Part shown: positions 49,004-60,000 of the stretch, one piece after another
How positions within the stretch are numbered: position 1 is the stretch's first letter
Layout of the letters: each line of letters opens with the position of its first letter
DNA from: Membranipora membranacea
Taxonomy: Eukaryota; Bryozoa; Gymnolaemata; Cheilostomatida; Membraniporidae
DNA length: 60,000 bases
NCBI GenBank assembly: GCA_914767715.1
Contig: OU612074.1
Coordinates: 8,883,501 to 8,943,500 of the forward strand
Reading direction: 5' to 3'
The notes under the pieces: generated by a model
What the model saw: only the letters and a program-made list of their open reading frames with translations
Databases searched by the model: none
Told to the model about the DNA's origin: nothing
Made by a program: the position numbers and the translations under genes

Positions 49004-49168
49004 TCCAATACAGGTGTTCTTGGGTTAAAGTCTAGTACAAATCACAATGAGCAAGTGATGGCCTTGCTCTAGCGCCTACCAATGCACATGCCATCATGAC
49101 ATGCCAAAATCTTTGCAAAGCATATCAACGAAAAACCATTCAAATCAAATTATTTTCTTCCCGAGCAG

Positions 49169-50454
49169 ATATCGGAGGTTCTTCCAAAAGAAGTGGATTC
49201 AGCTATGCCGGAGTTATTGGGGGTGTGAGCAGCGTTGTTGTGGCTATAGTTATTGTTTCAATAGTAATTGGTAAGTTATATTCGTTGAGGAAAATGTGAG
49301 CAAGGTCATAGTTCTATCAGTGTATCCAACAAAATAAACCGATCACAATCTGATCAAAAACTGGCCAGTAGAATGAGAGTAGGAACGTAATGACCTTTGA
49401 CCCTGAGGTGGACACTGTAGAGATCCTGACACAACTTACAGCAATGGATTTATATATTTAATGCAACAGGGCTCTCCACAACTATCATTGATGTAGTGAA
49501 CAGCAGACTAGCGCTAACACAAACGGTGAACTGCATTGTGGGACACAATTCTCAGTTTTCCTTTGTTATTATTCAAAGGTGTGATTAAAAGTGGAAAAAT
49601 GAGAGCTGGGCATGCTAGAAGAACAGGACCTGCTTTCATAATCGCCCTCCAGTGTCTACATTGTCAAACGGAATGCATCACCAGCCTCCTCCAAAGTACC
49701 CAGGAGGTCCAGCTATGCAGCCCGATCAACCTGGATTTGGGGCTCGACAAGCATATCCTAATGGTTACTCTGCACACCCCGGTGGTTATCCTATGTCAGG
49801 GATGGGTCCCCATCCTGGTGCACGACCTGGTCCGTATGGTGCTCCACCTTATGTAAACCCTCCTCCATATCCAGGGGTTCAGCAGCACCAGCCGCCGATG
49901 GCTACTGGCTTTTGAGGCTTGCAAGCGCCATCGGAAGGGGCAAAAGTCTGGGGGGGCTCAGACTACCCTAGCCCCAGCCTCCGATGGCTACTGGGTTCCC
50001 CAGCACCTCACAAGCACCACAGCAACAGCCGCCCGCTGAGTAAGTACAATCAGGCAGGCTTTACAAACCCATTCTTGTATTTAGTTACCTTCCCATAATG
50101 CATCATCCCTGAGAAGTTTATTTCTCTCTTTCCATACTCAAACGTTTTCTGATGCACTCGCCATCACAACAGCATTTGCTTGAACACAAATCTCAGAGAA
50201 ATATAAAAAAATGTAATGATCTCCAAATACGCTCTTATGATATAATATATCATAAGAGCGTATTTGGAGATCATAATTACATATACATATATATTTTCCA
50301 TAACACAGTATATCCAAATTACAGAGAAGCTGACACTTCAATCCCGGAGGATGACAGGCTCTATACAGCTAATCAAGCACAAAGCATACAGCCTGTCACT
50401 ACAGCTGAGGTCAGACATGTTCAGCCAGCCCCAGATACTTCTGCTACTCAATAA
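49169..50454 (+). pseudogene. B3: headless TM and proline-rich tail exons
   Basis: TM 49169-49270, first tail exon 49653 (or 49579) to 50039, second tail exon 50325-50454. It carries the same TGA (49913-49915) and frameshift as B2, so these lesions predate the duplication of units 2 and 3. Confidence 0.7.
50216..50274. repeat. Perfect 59-bp palindrome (unit 3)
   Basis: Identical to 36622-36680. Confidence 0.9.
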
Positions 50455-50619
50455 GGTAAAACTAATTGGTTGTGATAATTTATTGGAAACTTTTGCCGAT
50501 GTGTCCACGTTTGGCCATCTCACCTAAATAGTTTTTGGTAACTTTTTTTAGCTTTATTGGCTTTTTTAACACTTCATTTTTATTACTTTTAACAATTCAC
50601 AATTGTTGTTGTTTTGCAG

Positions 50620-52474
50620 ATAGCACTGCTGACATTTATGTAAAGCCGAAGGTCAATTTTCCTTTCTACAGTGGAATAATAATAAGATGTTTTTTCATCG
50701 TTGTAATAGGAATCAGCGTTCCAGTCGGATGTGTATATTGTGAGTAAAGAATTATAACATCTCTATTTACTTTAATTTTCTCAACAATAAAAGGCCAGTG
50801 GAAATGATCGGATAACTAGAATTAAGGTTATTGGGATCAAAGTGATTATACGGGTAGGGGGGGGGGGGGGGTGTTGATGGATACCGGGCGGGGCAAGAGT
50901 CTGCTGGGCTCTGGCTACTACTATGCTGGACCTGCTTTAAACTTGCTTATTGTAGCATATGTGCGCAGAGGGGCTGACATTCTAAACCTATATGTGCCTT
51001 AATGCGTAGAGTTTTATGGCCAAATAATTAGTATAATGATAATTAATGATCAATTATTACATGGGGTCAAAATATTCCGTCTGTAATCAGGTAATGCTTA
51101 TTAAGGGATATGGTTCCAATAATAGGTATATAAGCTATACCTGATAATTCAAGTCCTATTTGGTCAATATCACAAAATCACCATGGGACTCCTTCAAACA
51201 ATGTTGAGGACCAGTTGTGCGAAGAGCCATCAATTCACCACGCCGACTCATGTGTCAATTCTCTCATAACAACAATTGTACATCTGTAAGACCATGAGAG
51301 CAATTCCATGCATAGTTTTCGGCGACACCACAATGAAGTCACCTGATTTTCACGCAAAATGACCACATTTTTTATGTATAGAATAACCCATAATCTGAAT
51401 CGATGGTTTCAGGGGCTGCCAAAAGGCGGGCAGCTAATGCGGCTGATTCTGAGCGCCGGAGGCAACATGCAGAGAAAGCTGCTGCTGATCGCCGAGATGC
51501 AATAGCGGCAGCATCAGCGGCGGTGCACATTAAGCCTCCAGCTGGAACATCAAATCTGATCTAAACAGGAGCAGTCTTTGCCAACAAATGCTACTATCAC
51601 TTGCCTGGAAATAATGCAGCGACAGCACAAAATCAACCTGCACATGTCATAATACAAGGGGGTGAAGGTCAGATACTCAATAACACCCAGAGCCAAGCAG
51701 CAGTTCCAGACTACAAACCAATACCTGTATATGGTAATGTCCCTGGGTGAGTAAAACTGCCTTGTATAGATGTACACTGCCTGTTTCAATGAGCAATATG
51801 TGTAGCTCAGAGTGGCGCTTCGCACATTTAAAATCCAAAGTTCAGCTGTTGAGTTGATCGATTGATGATGTAGCACCAGGGCCTAGGCCCAATGGCAATC
51901 ATGAAGGGTTATAATAGTTGTAGGACTGAGCCTCCAGCATACGGAAGTCTTTATGCAGGCTACCAACCTGACACTCAGCCTATCACCACAATACCAATAA
52001 CGCAGCAACACAATGGGTTAGTCCATTTGATAGGAACATTATAACCAGTGCAATCCTAGAGTATCTATTTGCTTCTCTAATTTGTATGCAGGAAATGATA
52101 ATAATTTCGCTGTGTCAATTTGAATCATTAATTATTAATTATCAATAAACTATTAAAAAAACAAAAATAAGATGCGATAGTGTAGAACTCTCTAAAATGG
52201 TTTCAGAATAACTGCGATTTCTTGGTTACATTATGTCCAAACCATAGATCCCTAAAACTAAAAAATTAAAATGACTTTACAAACAATGTTACATTATATT
52301 ACATTGTATTACATTATATTACAATAAAATAAATAAATCATATCGATTTATATAATTTTATACGAAATGATATTATATAACAATGGTCTTACTTATTTTT
52401 TCAGAGTTTCTGAGGGCACCCCGCCAAGATACCCCAATCTGGCCAATCAGGATATGGCTCCAGTGGATTTCTAA
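50620..52474 (+). pseudogene. C3: headless TM and tail exons; last exon in its longer form
   Basis: TM 50620-50739; tail exons 51413-51746, 51924-52016 and 52405-52474. The first tail exon ends at a consensus donor (GG|GTGAGT), where units 1 and 2 have the weaker GTGATT. The last exon reads RYPNLANQDMAPVDF before TAA at 52472-52474, because CAG stands where units 1 and 2 have TAG. The in-frame TAA of the first tail exon (51562-51564) is still present, and no signal or LDLa exon lies upstream. These tail exons fall within a divergent patch of unit 3. Confidence 0.6.
50857..50871. repeat. Poly-G tract (15 G, unit 3)
   Basis: Same site as 23673 and 37263. Confidence 0.8.
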
Positions 52475-54260
52475 TCCTCGATCTAAATCGGATCGGATCT
52501 GGATCGAATTTCTATTTATTTATATATTTTTATTTATTGTGATACCCGAGGCAAGCTACAGATCAATGTGTTTTTTTGATACGCCCAGCTCTTTAATTTG
52601 AGACTTACTGGTAAAAATAGCATCTTCACACACGCCTTCTGTCTATCATAACAGTTATAACATTTTTCCAGCTGATGTGACTAGATTCCTAAATTTTTGA
52701 CGATCAGGATGTATGGTTGACCAACACACGTCATAATAATCCAACAACGCACTTTGATAGTTCTCTAAACATAAAGGTATTACTTATATGTATTTCTTAT
52801 GTTACAAATGGTGCCTCTGTACTTGCTCAACTAATCTTTCTATTGTTCTAAGCGCGCTATCACATTTTAAACTAAATACTGATCCCATGTATCGATTGGG
52901 CCTAAAACCAACATCACGTCGACATATGGAAACATTGTGATTAGGCCTTACATTGTGACTGTATTTGTCAATACAATGATGCTCCACTTTGACAGGTCCT
53001 CCAACATCAAATGGAAATGTTCTACACATTACTGTCAGGAGTGTTTGGGTGGGGGCAACACCACCACCCACCCATCCATCCCCACAGCCTGCCCAGGCTA
53101 CTTTACTGTAGCGTTTTCTCATTTTGATGCAGCACCATGATGCTGGAACAGTATTGGAGGGTTGTAGTAGTTTACCACTTTGTATCACAACCATGAGTGG
53201 ATAACTCTTAATTGATTCAACCTAATCATTTATCAATCATCATACCAGGGAGTTTGGGACCTCCAACATCCCTGATCAAACCAGGGAGGGTGTGATAACC
53301 CTCCCACCCTGAAAGTAAGGCTGTAAAACAACCGAAGGCCTATGTTAGCCTGGGTAGACTGCCTACACAGGCTAGGCCTATATATCTAATCAATTTTTAT
53401 CAGTGGAACTCAAATGATCAGATTTTACACACTTGCTTCGAATGGAAGGTAAAAAATTGACATAAGTGATAGAAATGGGTAGCAGGAAAATATTTTCGGT
53501 GTATTCATTGGCTCATATAACAAGACATATATAATCAGTATATGATAAAGATTTTGTTTTATATAAAGATTAAAAAATCAGTGAAGAAAACATGTCTGTC
53601 TTAGACACACAGTCTGTAATTGTTGATAGTTGCAAACATTCAAATAAAATAAAAAAGTGGTTTTGATAGTCCTTCTTCAATAATCTACCAGGTAAAATAC
53701 AGCATCTGTTACTGAAAAGTCAGATGATACAAAATCTGTCATATATATTAAATCTGTCATATATATAACATTCTTGCATAAGCATTTTTGTAGCTCATGG
53801 TCAGCAAATCCAGGCGATTTGTATACTTGCTTAATTGTATTCAGTCTTTTGATCACAATGTTTAACCTTCTAAAGACCTTGAAAAGAAGAAAATGTGTTA
53901 CTTTAATGGATATTACTAGGCTTGAATATTAATCTGCTTTGGTATCTCGAGGATAGATTCTGTTCCTACCAACAGTGGTAACAGTCAGAGAATTGTACGT
54001 GTTTCATGATGATATTTAACAAAAGAAAAAAATCTTTCCGAGACGAATATATAAATTAATCCGGTTTCACTGAATTTGGAGAATGGCTAACCATAACAGG
54101 GAAGGTATAGTATGGTATTGTTGGGCTACAAAATTAAAATTTTCCTGCCTCATGGAAACTTTCTTAGAAGCCATGGGTATACAGCACCGTTCCAGAGCAC
54201 TGGTCAACCAGATATATTTACAAATGAACTTTTTTTTATTCAAACTAGTTAGGCTATACC

Positions 54261-57200
54261 TTATTGAGCTGCAGGAGTATCTAGTGTGGACTGAACTGGT
54301 CTGGCTTCGGCTGTAGTGACAGGCTGTATGTTTGGTGCCTGACTACCTGGTGAACTGGTATCCACCAATAACTGCCGGACTCCTGGATACGGAGGAGGGT
54401 TTACACTAGGCTGAGGACCAGGTTGGGTACCAGGGTGGGGACCCATCTCTGACATAGGATAACCACCTGTTTGTTTTGTGTAACCAGGATATGGTGGCAG
54501 AGGTCCAAACCCAGACAGAGTTTGCTGTGCGGATGGACTTCCGGGGTACCCTAGCGGTGGCGAATGTGGCATTCTATTTGACACTGTAGCGATAGTAATG
54601 ACACGGCGATTGTTGGGAGGAAGTCCTGCCCTTCTTACTGTTCTAGTTCTGTTCTCGGCATCTGCGGAATAAAAGCCGAACAGAATTTTCCAATAAATAT
54701 TATGACAACACTGTTGCATTGTTGGAATATTATATCCATAGATTTCGTACAAGGAGCTTACATCAGTTACAATTTACTTGCTTCTTCCACAATGATCATA
54801 CAATATTGGACAAGTGACAATTTATGTATCCATAGATACATAAATTGTCACTTGTCCAATATTGTATGATCATTGTGGTAATTTAATCATTAATTGAACA
54901 CGGTAGATGCTATATACTCCTGTTAATTATCAAAATCTACTAGTTAATATCCACTGTAAATGTACTTACAGATTCCGATGATCATCCCAACCACAACAAG
55001 CACACCAACAAAAGCACTAAAACCACCAATAATCTCGCCATAGTTAATTCTGCTAGTGAGAGACATAATTTATTATGATAATTATATGAAGATATAAATT
55101 CAAAAAGCCTAGTTACATCGACAAGTTTACCAATTTCAAGACATGTTTGAGCTGTAGTTATCAAATTAATGTGGGGTTTCTTGACTGAGTTAGGGCTTGT
55201 TAATATCCTGCAAGGAATGAACTGCTTAATCATATTTAGAGCTAATAACTTGGCTTCGAGTAATGTACTATAGCGATTGTTTGATGAAACTTTTCGAAGT
55301 CCAATCACGAAAAAACTCCCCACAAAACCAAATCAAGAATTCCTATAAAAAGTTACTGTCCTGACCGATAAGTAGAAGTGGTGAAGGGACAGTTAACTTC
55401 ATCACTATAATCGCCACAGTCGTTAACTCCATCACATTTGAAGCTCCCAATTATGCACATTCCGTTGTTGCATCTGAAAATTATAATCGGAAATGTTAAC
55501 CTTTGATGTCATGATGCAATGTAATCCAAAATTTTTTTGGGGTTTCATAGTCTAGTCTAAAAAAGTCTCCACCCAAGATTTAACAACATTTGGCCGTGAC
55601 GTAATGTCATGGTGCGATATTGAGTTTCAGCAACAAACCAAGACCTATAGTTACTATTGTCCATAACTAAAAAATTGAAAGTTCTTGTAGCAATAAATGC
55701 AGATCCCAGTAAATTGTTTATAACAAATGTCACCGACTTAAATCCAACTAGAATTCCAAAAACATTGCATTGTGGGATTCTTTTTTTTTTTAAATGAACT
55801 TTTTTATTTTCTCAGGGAATCAAATAGCGAGTTAATCAAGTTCTAAACATGCTCTTGTGTGATATATCATTGCTATGGGGATTCTTTCATAGGAATATTA
55901 GATTTAAATCGTCCTGCCAGGAATAGAATGGCATCAATAAATTTTAGACAATAAGTATAAGGTGCTCTACCACAACGAGGACTTTTTATAGCAATAATCA
56001 AGAGATACAACGTTCTGCAGTACAACCCAGCCCAGCAAGACTACGCTTCTCGGCCTATTGGCTAAGATCCAAGTGTCACTACCAATGGCTGATTAGTGCC
56101 TGTTTCAGTTTCTGGCAGCTTGCTGCACACATACGATTAGGAGGTCCACCATGGCCTCGCAAGAAGGAAAAACCTACCATTTTTGGAATAGGTCCTTCTA
56201 ATCTGATCTTAATCGCATCTAATTCTTTTGCATGACGGAACACAGCGGGTTAATTTTTTTTTGTGCGCGAGAGCTACTGTAAAGTCATAAGTGTCGTTTA
56301 CAGATACTGAGCGCACGAGTGCGGTTGGTGCGACCCTCTAAAATTGACTATTATATTTTTACCTATTAGTGTATTTTCTCGCCTAAATATATTCAACCTC
56401 TCAGAAGGCTGAGCGCAGGAGTGCGGCGGGTGCGACCCTCTAATATTGCCTATTATATACTTACCTTATTAGTGTACTTTTTCGCCTAAATATTTTCAGC
56501 TTTACAGGAGGCTGAGCGCAAGAGTGCGGTTGGTGCGACCCTCTAAATTTGGCTATTATATTTTTAGGTAGGTCTGCAAGAAAAATGCCATTGTAACATA
56601 TATATATATAATGAGATATAGTTAATGGCACCCAGCTGTGCACGATTTCCCCCCAGACAATCAAAAACCACAAGCAGTATATAACTATCATTGAAGGTTT
56701 TCCTCTGATATCCTTACTCTGTGATTTGATCCCATGATGCAATGCTTGTTCACACATCCCAGTGACATTCACTTTCCTTAACAAATTTCTTTTTTTTTCC
56801 TTTTTCCTCTTGGCACATAACGAAAAGCATTTTTTTTCTTAAGGATGATTATGATGCCAATAAAAGTATTTTGAAAAAAATTATTCCATTATCATTGACT
56901 ATATGATCCGATTTGAATCCTTAAATCATTGCATTGGGGAATTCATATGTGAAAATAGTAACAGAGAAATGAGAGAAATGAATTGCAAAATATGGCATCG
57001 TTTTGTTTTTAACATAGGCATTATGTATTAAGATCTTGATCTCAATGATGACAATTTATTGCAATATTCAAGCGATGAAACATTCCCAGTACAACCCCAC
57101 CCCATTAAGGCTATGCCGTCATATTGATCAATCCCGGCATGGCATGTTAAATGACTTTGATAACCATTCACTTACTGAAACTGTCCTGAATGACAAGGCA

Positions 57201-58676
57201 GAGTTGTGGTGCTGGGACAATTCTGTTCATCACTCCAATCATCGCAATCATTATGTCCATCACATTTGTAGCGCCCACTCATGCATCTACCGTTGTTGCA
57301 TCTGAAAATTACAATCCGAATGTTAACATCTGATCTCATGGTGCAAATCTTACTTGCGCATCCCAATGAAATGATTATAAATTGTTATATAAACATTATC
57401 GTTGCCTTAAATCCAACTGGAATTCCTAAAACATTGCAGTCTGGGATCTATATATGACAATAGATATGATGTGACCTTGATAAAGCTTCACTCACTGAAA
57501 CTGTTCCGAAGGACAAGGCGGAATTGTGGTACTTGGACAATTCTGTTCATCACTATAATCGCGACAGTCGTTATCTCCATCACATTTGTAGCGCCATGGT
57601 ATACAGTTGCTGTTATTACACCTACAAATTGTAATCGAAACTCTTTTCCAAATGCTGTAACCGTATCCAGAAACATCAAAGCTGATACGTTGTAAATTGC
57701 CACAGAGTTGAGTTATAGATGTTGGGGGTTTAGGCTCTTGGACGATAGCGTGAGTCAGCGTTCGGTGGGCGGGTTGTGACTCTTATACCTCGGCAGCACA
57801 TTGCCACATTGTTGTTGCCTGGGGAATATGAGTGATACTTCTGAGACAAAATTGCTGGTTTATTGAAATGGGAAAATGAAATACTTCCCTCCATGTAGTC
57901 ACTTACGCAAATTTGTTGTAGCAAATGCAGTTCACTTCGTCTGAAAGATCACCGCAATCATTATCGCCATCACATTCCCAGGTTTCACGTATACAACGGC
58001 CGTTCCCACATTCAAACTGGGAAAACCCACAGCTAGCAGTCGCCTCTATAAAAACAAAGAGGTGACAACTTGGAACAATATGCTATCATCTTTCAATTTG
58101 GTTCGCGACATTTAAAATTACCATGTTGTATGGGGAGAGTTATCCTTAGATGGACTTAACAGTTAACAGTGAGTGCCCAGAGATTGAGAAAAATTATTGC
58201 AGGCTTCAAGACCTCAAAAGGTTATCAGACGAATTCTGGCGTAAAGGTAAGTAAAGTAAGTTAGTGAGATGTGTTAGGGGTATTCTGAGGAAAGTAAGAC
58301 AGACTGAAGAAAAAAACAGTGCAGAAACTCAATATTTTGCATAAGTAGCTTCACTTTCTGTGGAAACATTGTGTTGCCAAATGAGTAGCTTCTCTTTTTC
58401 ATAATTGATTGATCTGTTAAGGTAGATTACCGGCTACATGTAGCTAGCTGGATAACCACATGGTCAGCCTATTTTGGGACAAACAACTTAGTGTTAGTGT
58501 ATAGTACAATGGCAACTGCGTAGATTGTGAGACAAAAAGGAGGGTAAGAAAGCGAACCTAACAAGCTCTAGATGTTACAGGAAAAGGAAGACGGACGCTT
58601 ACATACCTGATACAAGGAAGAGAACTGATAGCAGCAGGGAACAAAACCTCACAAATGAATTCTCTGTCGGCTTCAT
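54261..58676 (-). CDS. A4: LDLa-repeat membrane protein with PPxY tail (~353 aa), shortened intron
   Basis: Exons in transcript order: 58676-58607, 58045-57907, 57621-57496, 57301-57176, 55473-55357, 55052-54970, 54661-54261. The protein matches A2/A3 except for small changes in the span ([14 protein letters not shown]). It has the same altered donor and acceptor around the last LDLa exon. The long intron has lost 1,897 bp, including the whole forward minisatellite array. Confidence 0.6.
54787..54878. repeat. Perfect 44-bp-arm hairpin (unit 4)
   Basis: Identical to 27603-27694. Confidence 0.9.
56042..56169 (+). mobile_element. U2-snRNA-derived SINE, unit 4
   Basis: Copy of 28858-28985. Confidence 0.7.
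56307..56571 (-). repeat. Minisatellite remnant, inverted copies only (unit 4)
   Basis: Between two and three reverse-complement monomers remain. They follow directly on GTTTACAGATAC, which in the other units stands before the forward array. Confidence 0.85.
56566..56723. mobile_element. Right-end remnant of the outer MITE (unit 4)
   Basis: Same as 31279-31436. Confidence 0.6.
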
Positions 58677-60000
58677 AACTTCATCAATCCAGTGAACTAG
58701 ATCGGTGTTATGATAGAGATATATAGTCCCTTGTCCCTGTAACTCAGTACTGTCCTGACAGCGTTCACTTCAGATGAGGAACTTTCGAGCAATGGCAGTG
58801 GGTGTCAATGATGATAAGGACACATAATACTCTTACTATGTTATCAGGAAAAAGATAAGAGATTTAATATAAAACAAACTATCGAATTAAATTAAGAGGA
58901 TATACTAGACACGTGAATGTGTAAATATTGGTGATCAGTGATAAGATAAAGTCATCAAATTCTATTTTTGATGTTCAATTACTCATTCGCTCTGACCAGG
59001 TATTATATATGATGTAGCAGTAGCATTACCTGGTGTGGCCAGATCTAGAGGATGTAGCTCAGTATTTATGTATTCAGCCAACTTGGAAGACAATCAACCA
59101 TAATTTAAACTTTTTTTTTTGCAATATGACTTTTTCGACGGCCCTATTTAACAGACCTCTAACAGTGCGAAAGACATTTACTAACTTCAAAAGAAATACT
59201 TAAATATTTATCTTATTTTGAAGTTTTGTGACATTTAAATACTGCTATAATCATGTAGGTTTCAATTCAAGTGAGCAAATGGTAAGGGGAAATTTCTTAT
59301 ATATGTTTTTAAAATGAGAGGCACTCTGGAATATTATAACAGCCAAAGTTCTGGAGCAGTTGTAAGATGGAGACTTAGTGGGACAAATCAGAATGCTTAG
59401 GCTCAAATGAAATAATTAAATATTTATCTAAGAGGTGCGCACTGAAACATTTCGGCCAAGTTCTGGAGCACTTGTAACATGACAACTTATTCTTACAAAT
59501 CTGCCTTGCTTGCTCAAAATGACAGTTTTGCAAAGAAAATAAAAGTAACTTTAATTTTCTAGAACGTTGTAATTTCAACATCCAAAAGATAGGAAAGGAT
59601 ATTTTGGTGTTCACTGTTATGGGTTCATGTTTTCAAGTTGAAGCTCTTGTAAAAGTAGTCTACATTAGCGAAGTTCTGATGTTTTGTTAAGTATGGCTTG
59701 GGAATTCCCTGCCATAGCCTAGGACATTATACAACCCCACTTATGCATTAGAATTAATGTGTAATAATTTATACAGACATACGGACACAATAAGGCCGGA
59801 AAAGATTACCCATTAGGCAACAACGGCAAAAATGTCGCGAAAGATTATCCATTAGGCCGTACTGGCAAAAAGGCGGCAGGTTGCTCACAACTGTTAGAAA
59901 AGCGTCATCATTGTGGTAAAGCACCCAATTCCAGTGCCTAATCGAAAAATGTAATGATGTTAGTGTATTCCCTGCAGGATGCTGAAGGGTTTCTTTATGT
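58677..60000. other. A4 5' flank to window end; no gene recognised
   Basis: It matches 33390-34713 of unit 2. No exon is visible on either strand before the window ends. Confidence 0.4.

Larger units (their letters stand above)
40267..53856. repeat. Tandem unit 3 (about 13,590 bp)
   Basis: Near-identical to unit 2 along most of its length. The exception is a patch at about 51078-52760, across the C3 tail exons, with many substitutions and small indels. It contains A3 (minus), B3 and C3 (plus). Confidence 0.9.
53857..60000. repeat. Tandem unit 4, cut by the window end
   Basis: It follows unit 3 at an offset of 13,590 bp up to about 56306, then at 11,693 bp, because 1,897 bp has been deleted inside the A intron. 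It contains all of A4. The window ends before the plus-strand genes would be reached. Confidence 0.88.

Overview
This is nuclear DNA of an animal. The genes are split into small exons with GT-AG introns, the exons encode LDL-receptor class A (LDLa) modules, signal peptides and single membrane spans, and the DNA is AT-rich and full of SINE, fold-back and non-LTR retroelement remnants. An invertebrate is most likely (a sponge or cnidarian would fit), but nothing here fixes the species.

The window is a tandem array of one locus. Unit 1 (about 1-26672) is the longest and oldest-looking copy. Units 2 (26673-40266), 3 (40267-53856) and 4 (53857 to the window end) repeat with periods of about 13,594 and 13,590 bp. 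Units 2, 3 and 4 are almost identical to each other. They differ from unit 1 by several percent and by large deletions.

Each unit carries a minus-strand gene, here called A. It encodes a type I membrane protein: signal peptide, LDLa repeats (one per exon), one membrane span, and a proline-rich cytoplasmic tail with a PPPY motif. A1 reads open over 12 exons (about 560 aa, nine LDLa repeats). A2, A3 and A4 read as about 353 aa with four LDLa repeats. The order LDLa-TM-PPxY resembles vertebrate LDLRAD3 and LDLRAD4, which recruit Nedd4-family ubiquitin ligases through PPxY motifs. That link is architectural only.

On the plus strand are relatives of A: B0 (12.5-14.2 kb), B1 (16.6-20.3 kb) and C1 (22.3-25.3 kb) in unit 1, with headless TM-plus-tail remnants B2/C2 and B3/C3 in units 2 and 3. 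They carry stop codons, frameshifts or missing exons and look like pseudogenes or decaying genes.

The introns hold much of the interest. They contain a three-deep nest of transposons with three candidate target-site duplications, a SINE family whose 5' end matches U2 snRNA, and a roughly 100-bp minisatellite arranged as two opposed arrays. They also contain two perfect hairpins present in units 2 and 3 (one also in unit 4) but not in unit 1. One LDLa exon has a 54-bp patch copied from a nearby reverse transcriptase without breaking the reading frame. All exon boundaries were read by eye from splice consensus, phase and homology between copies; no transcript data were available.
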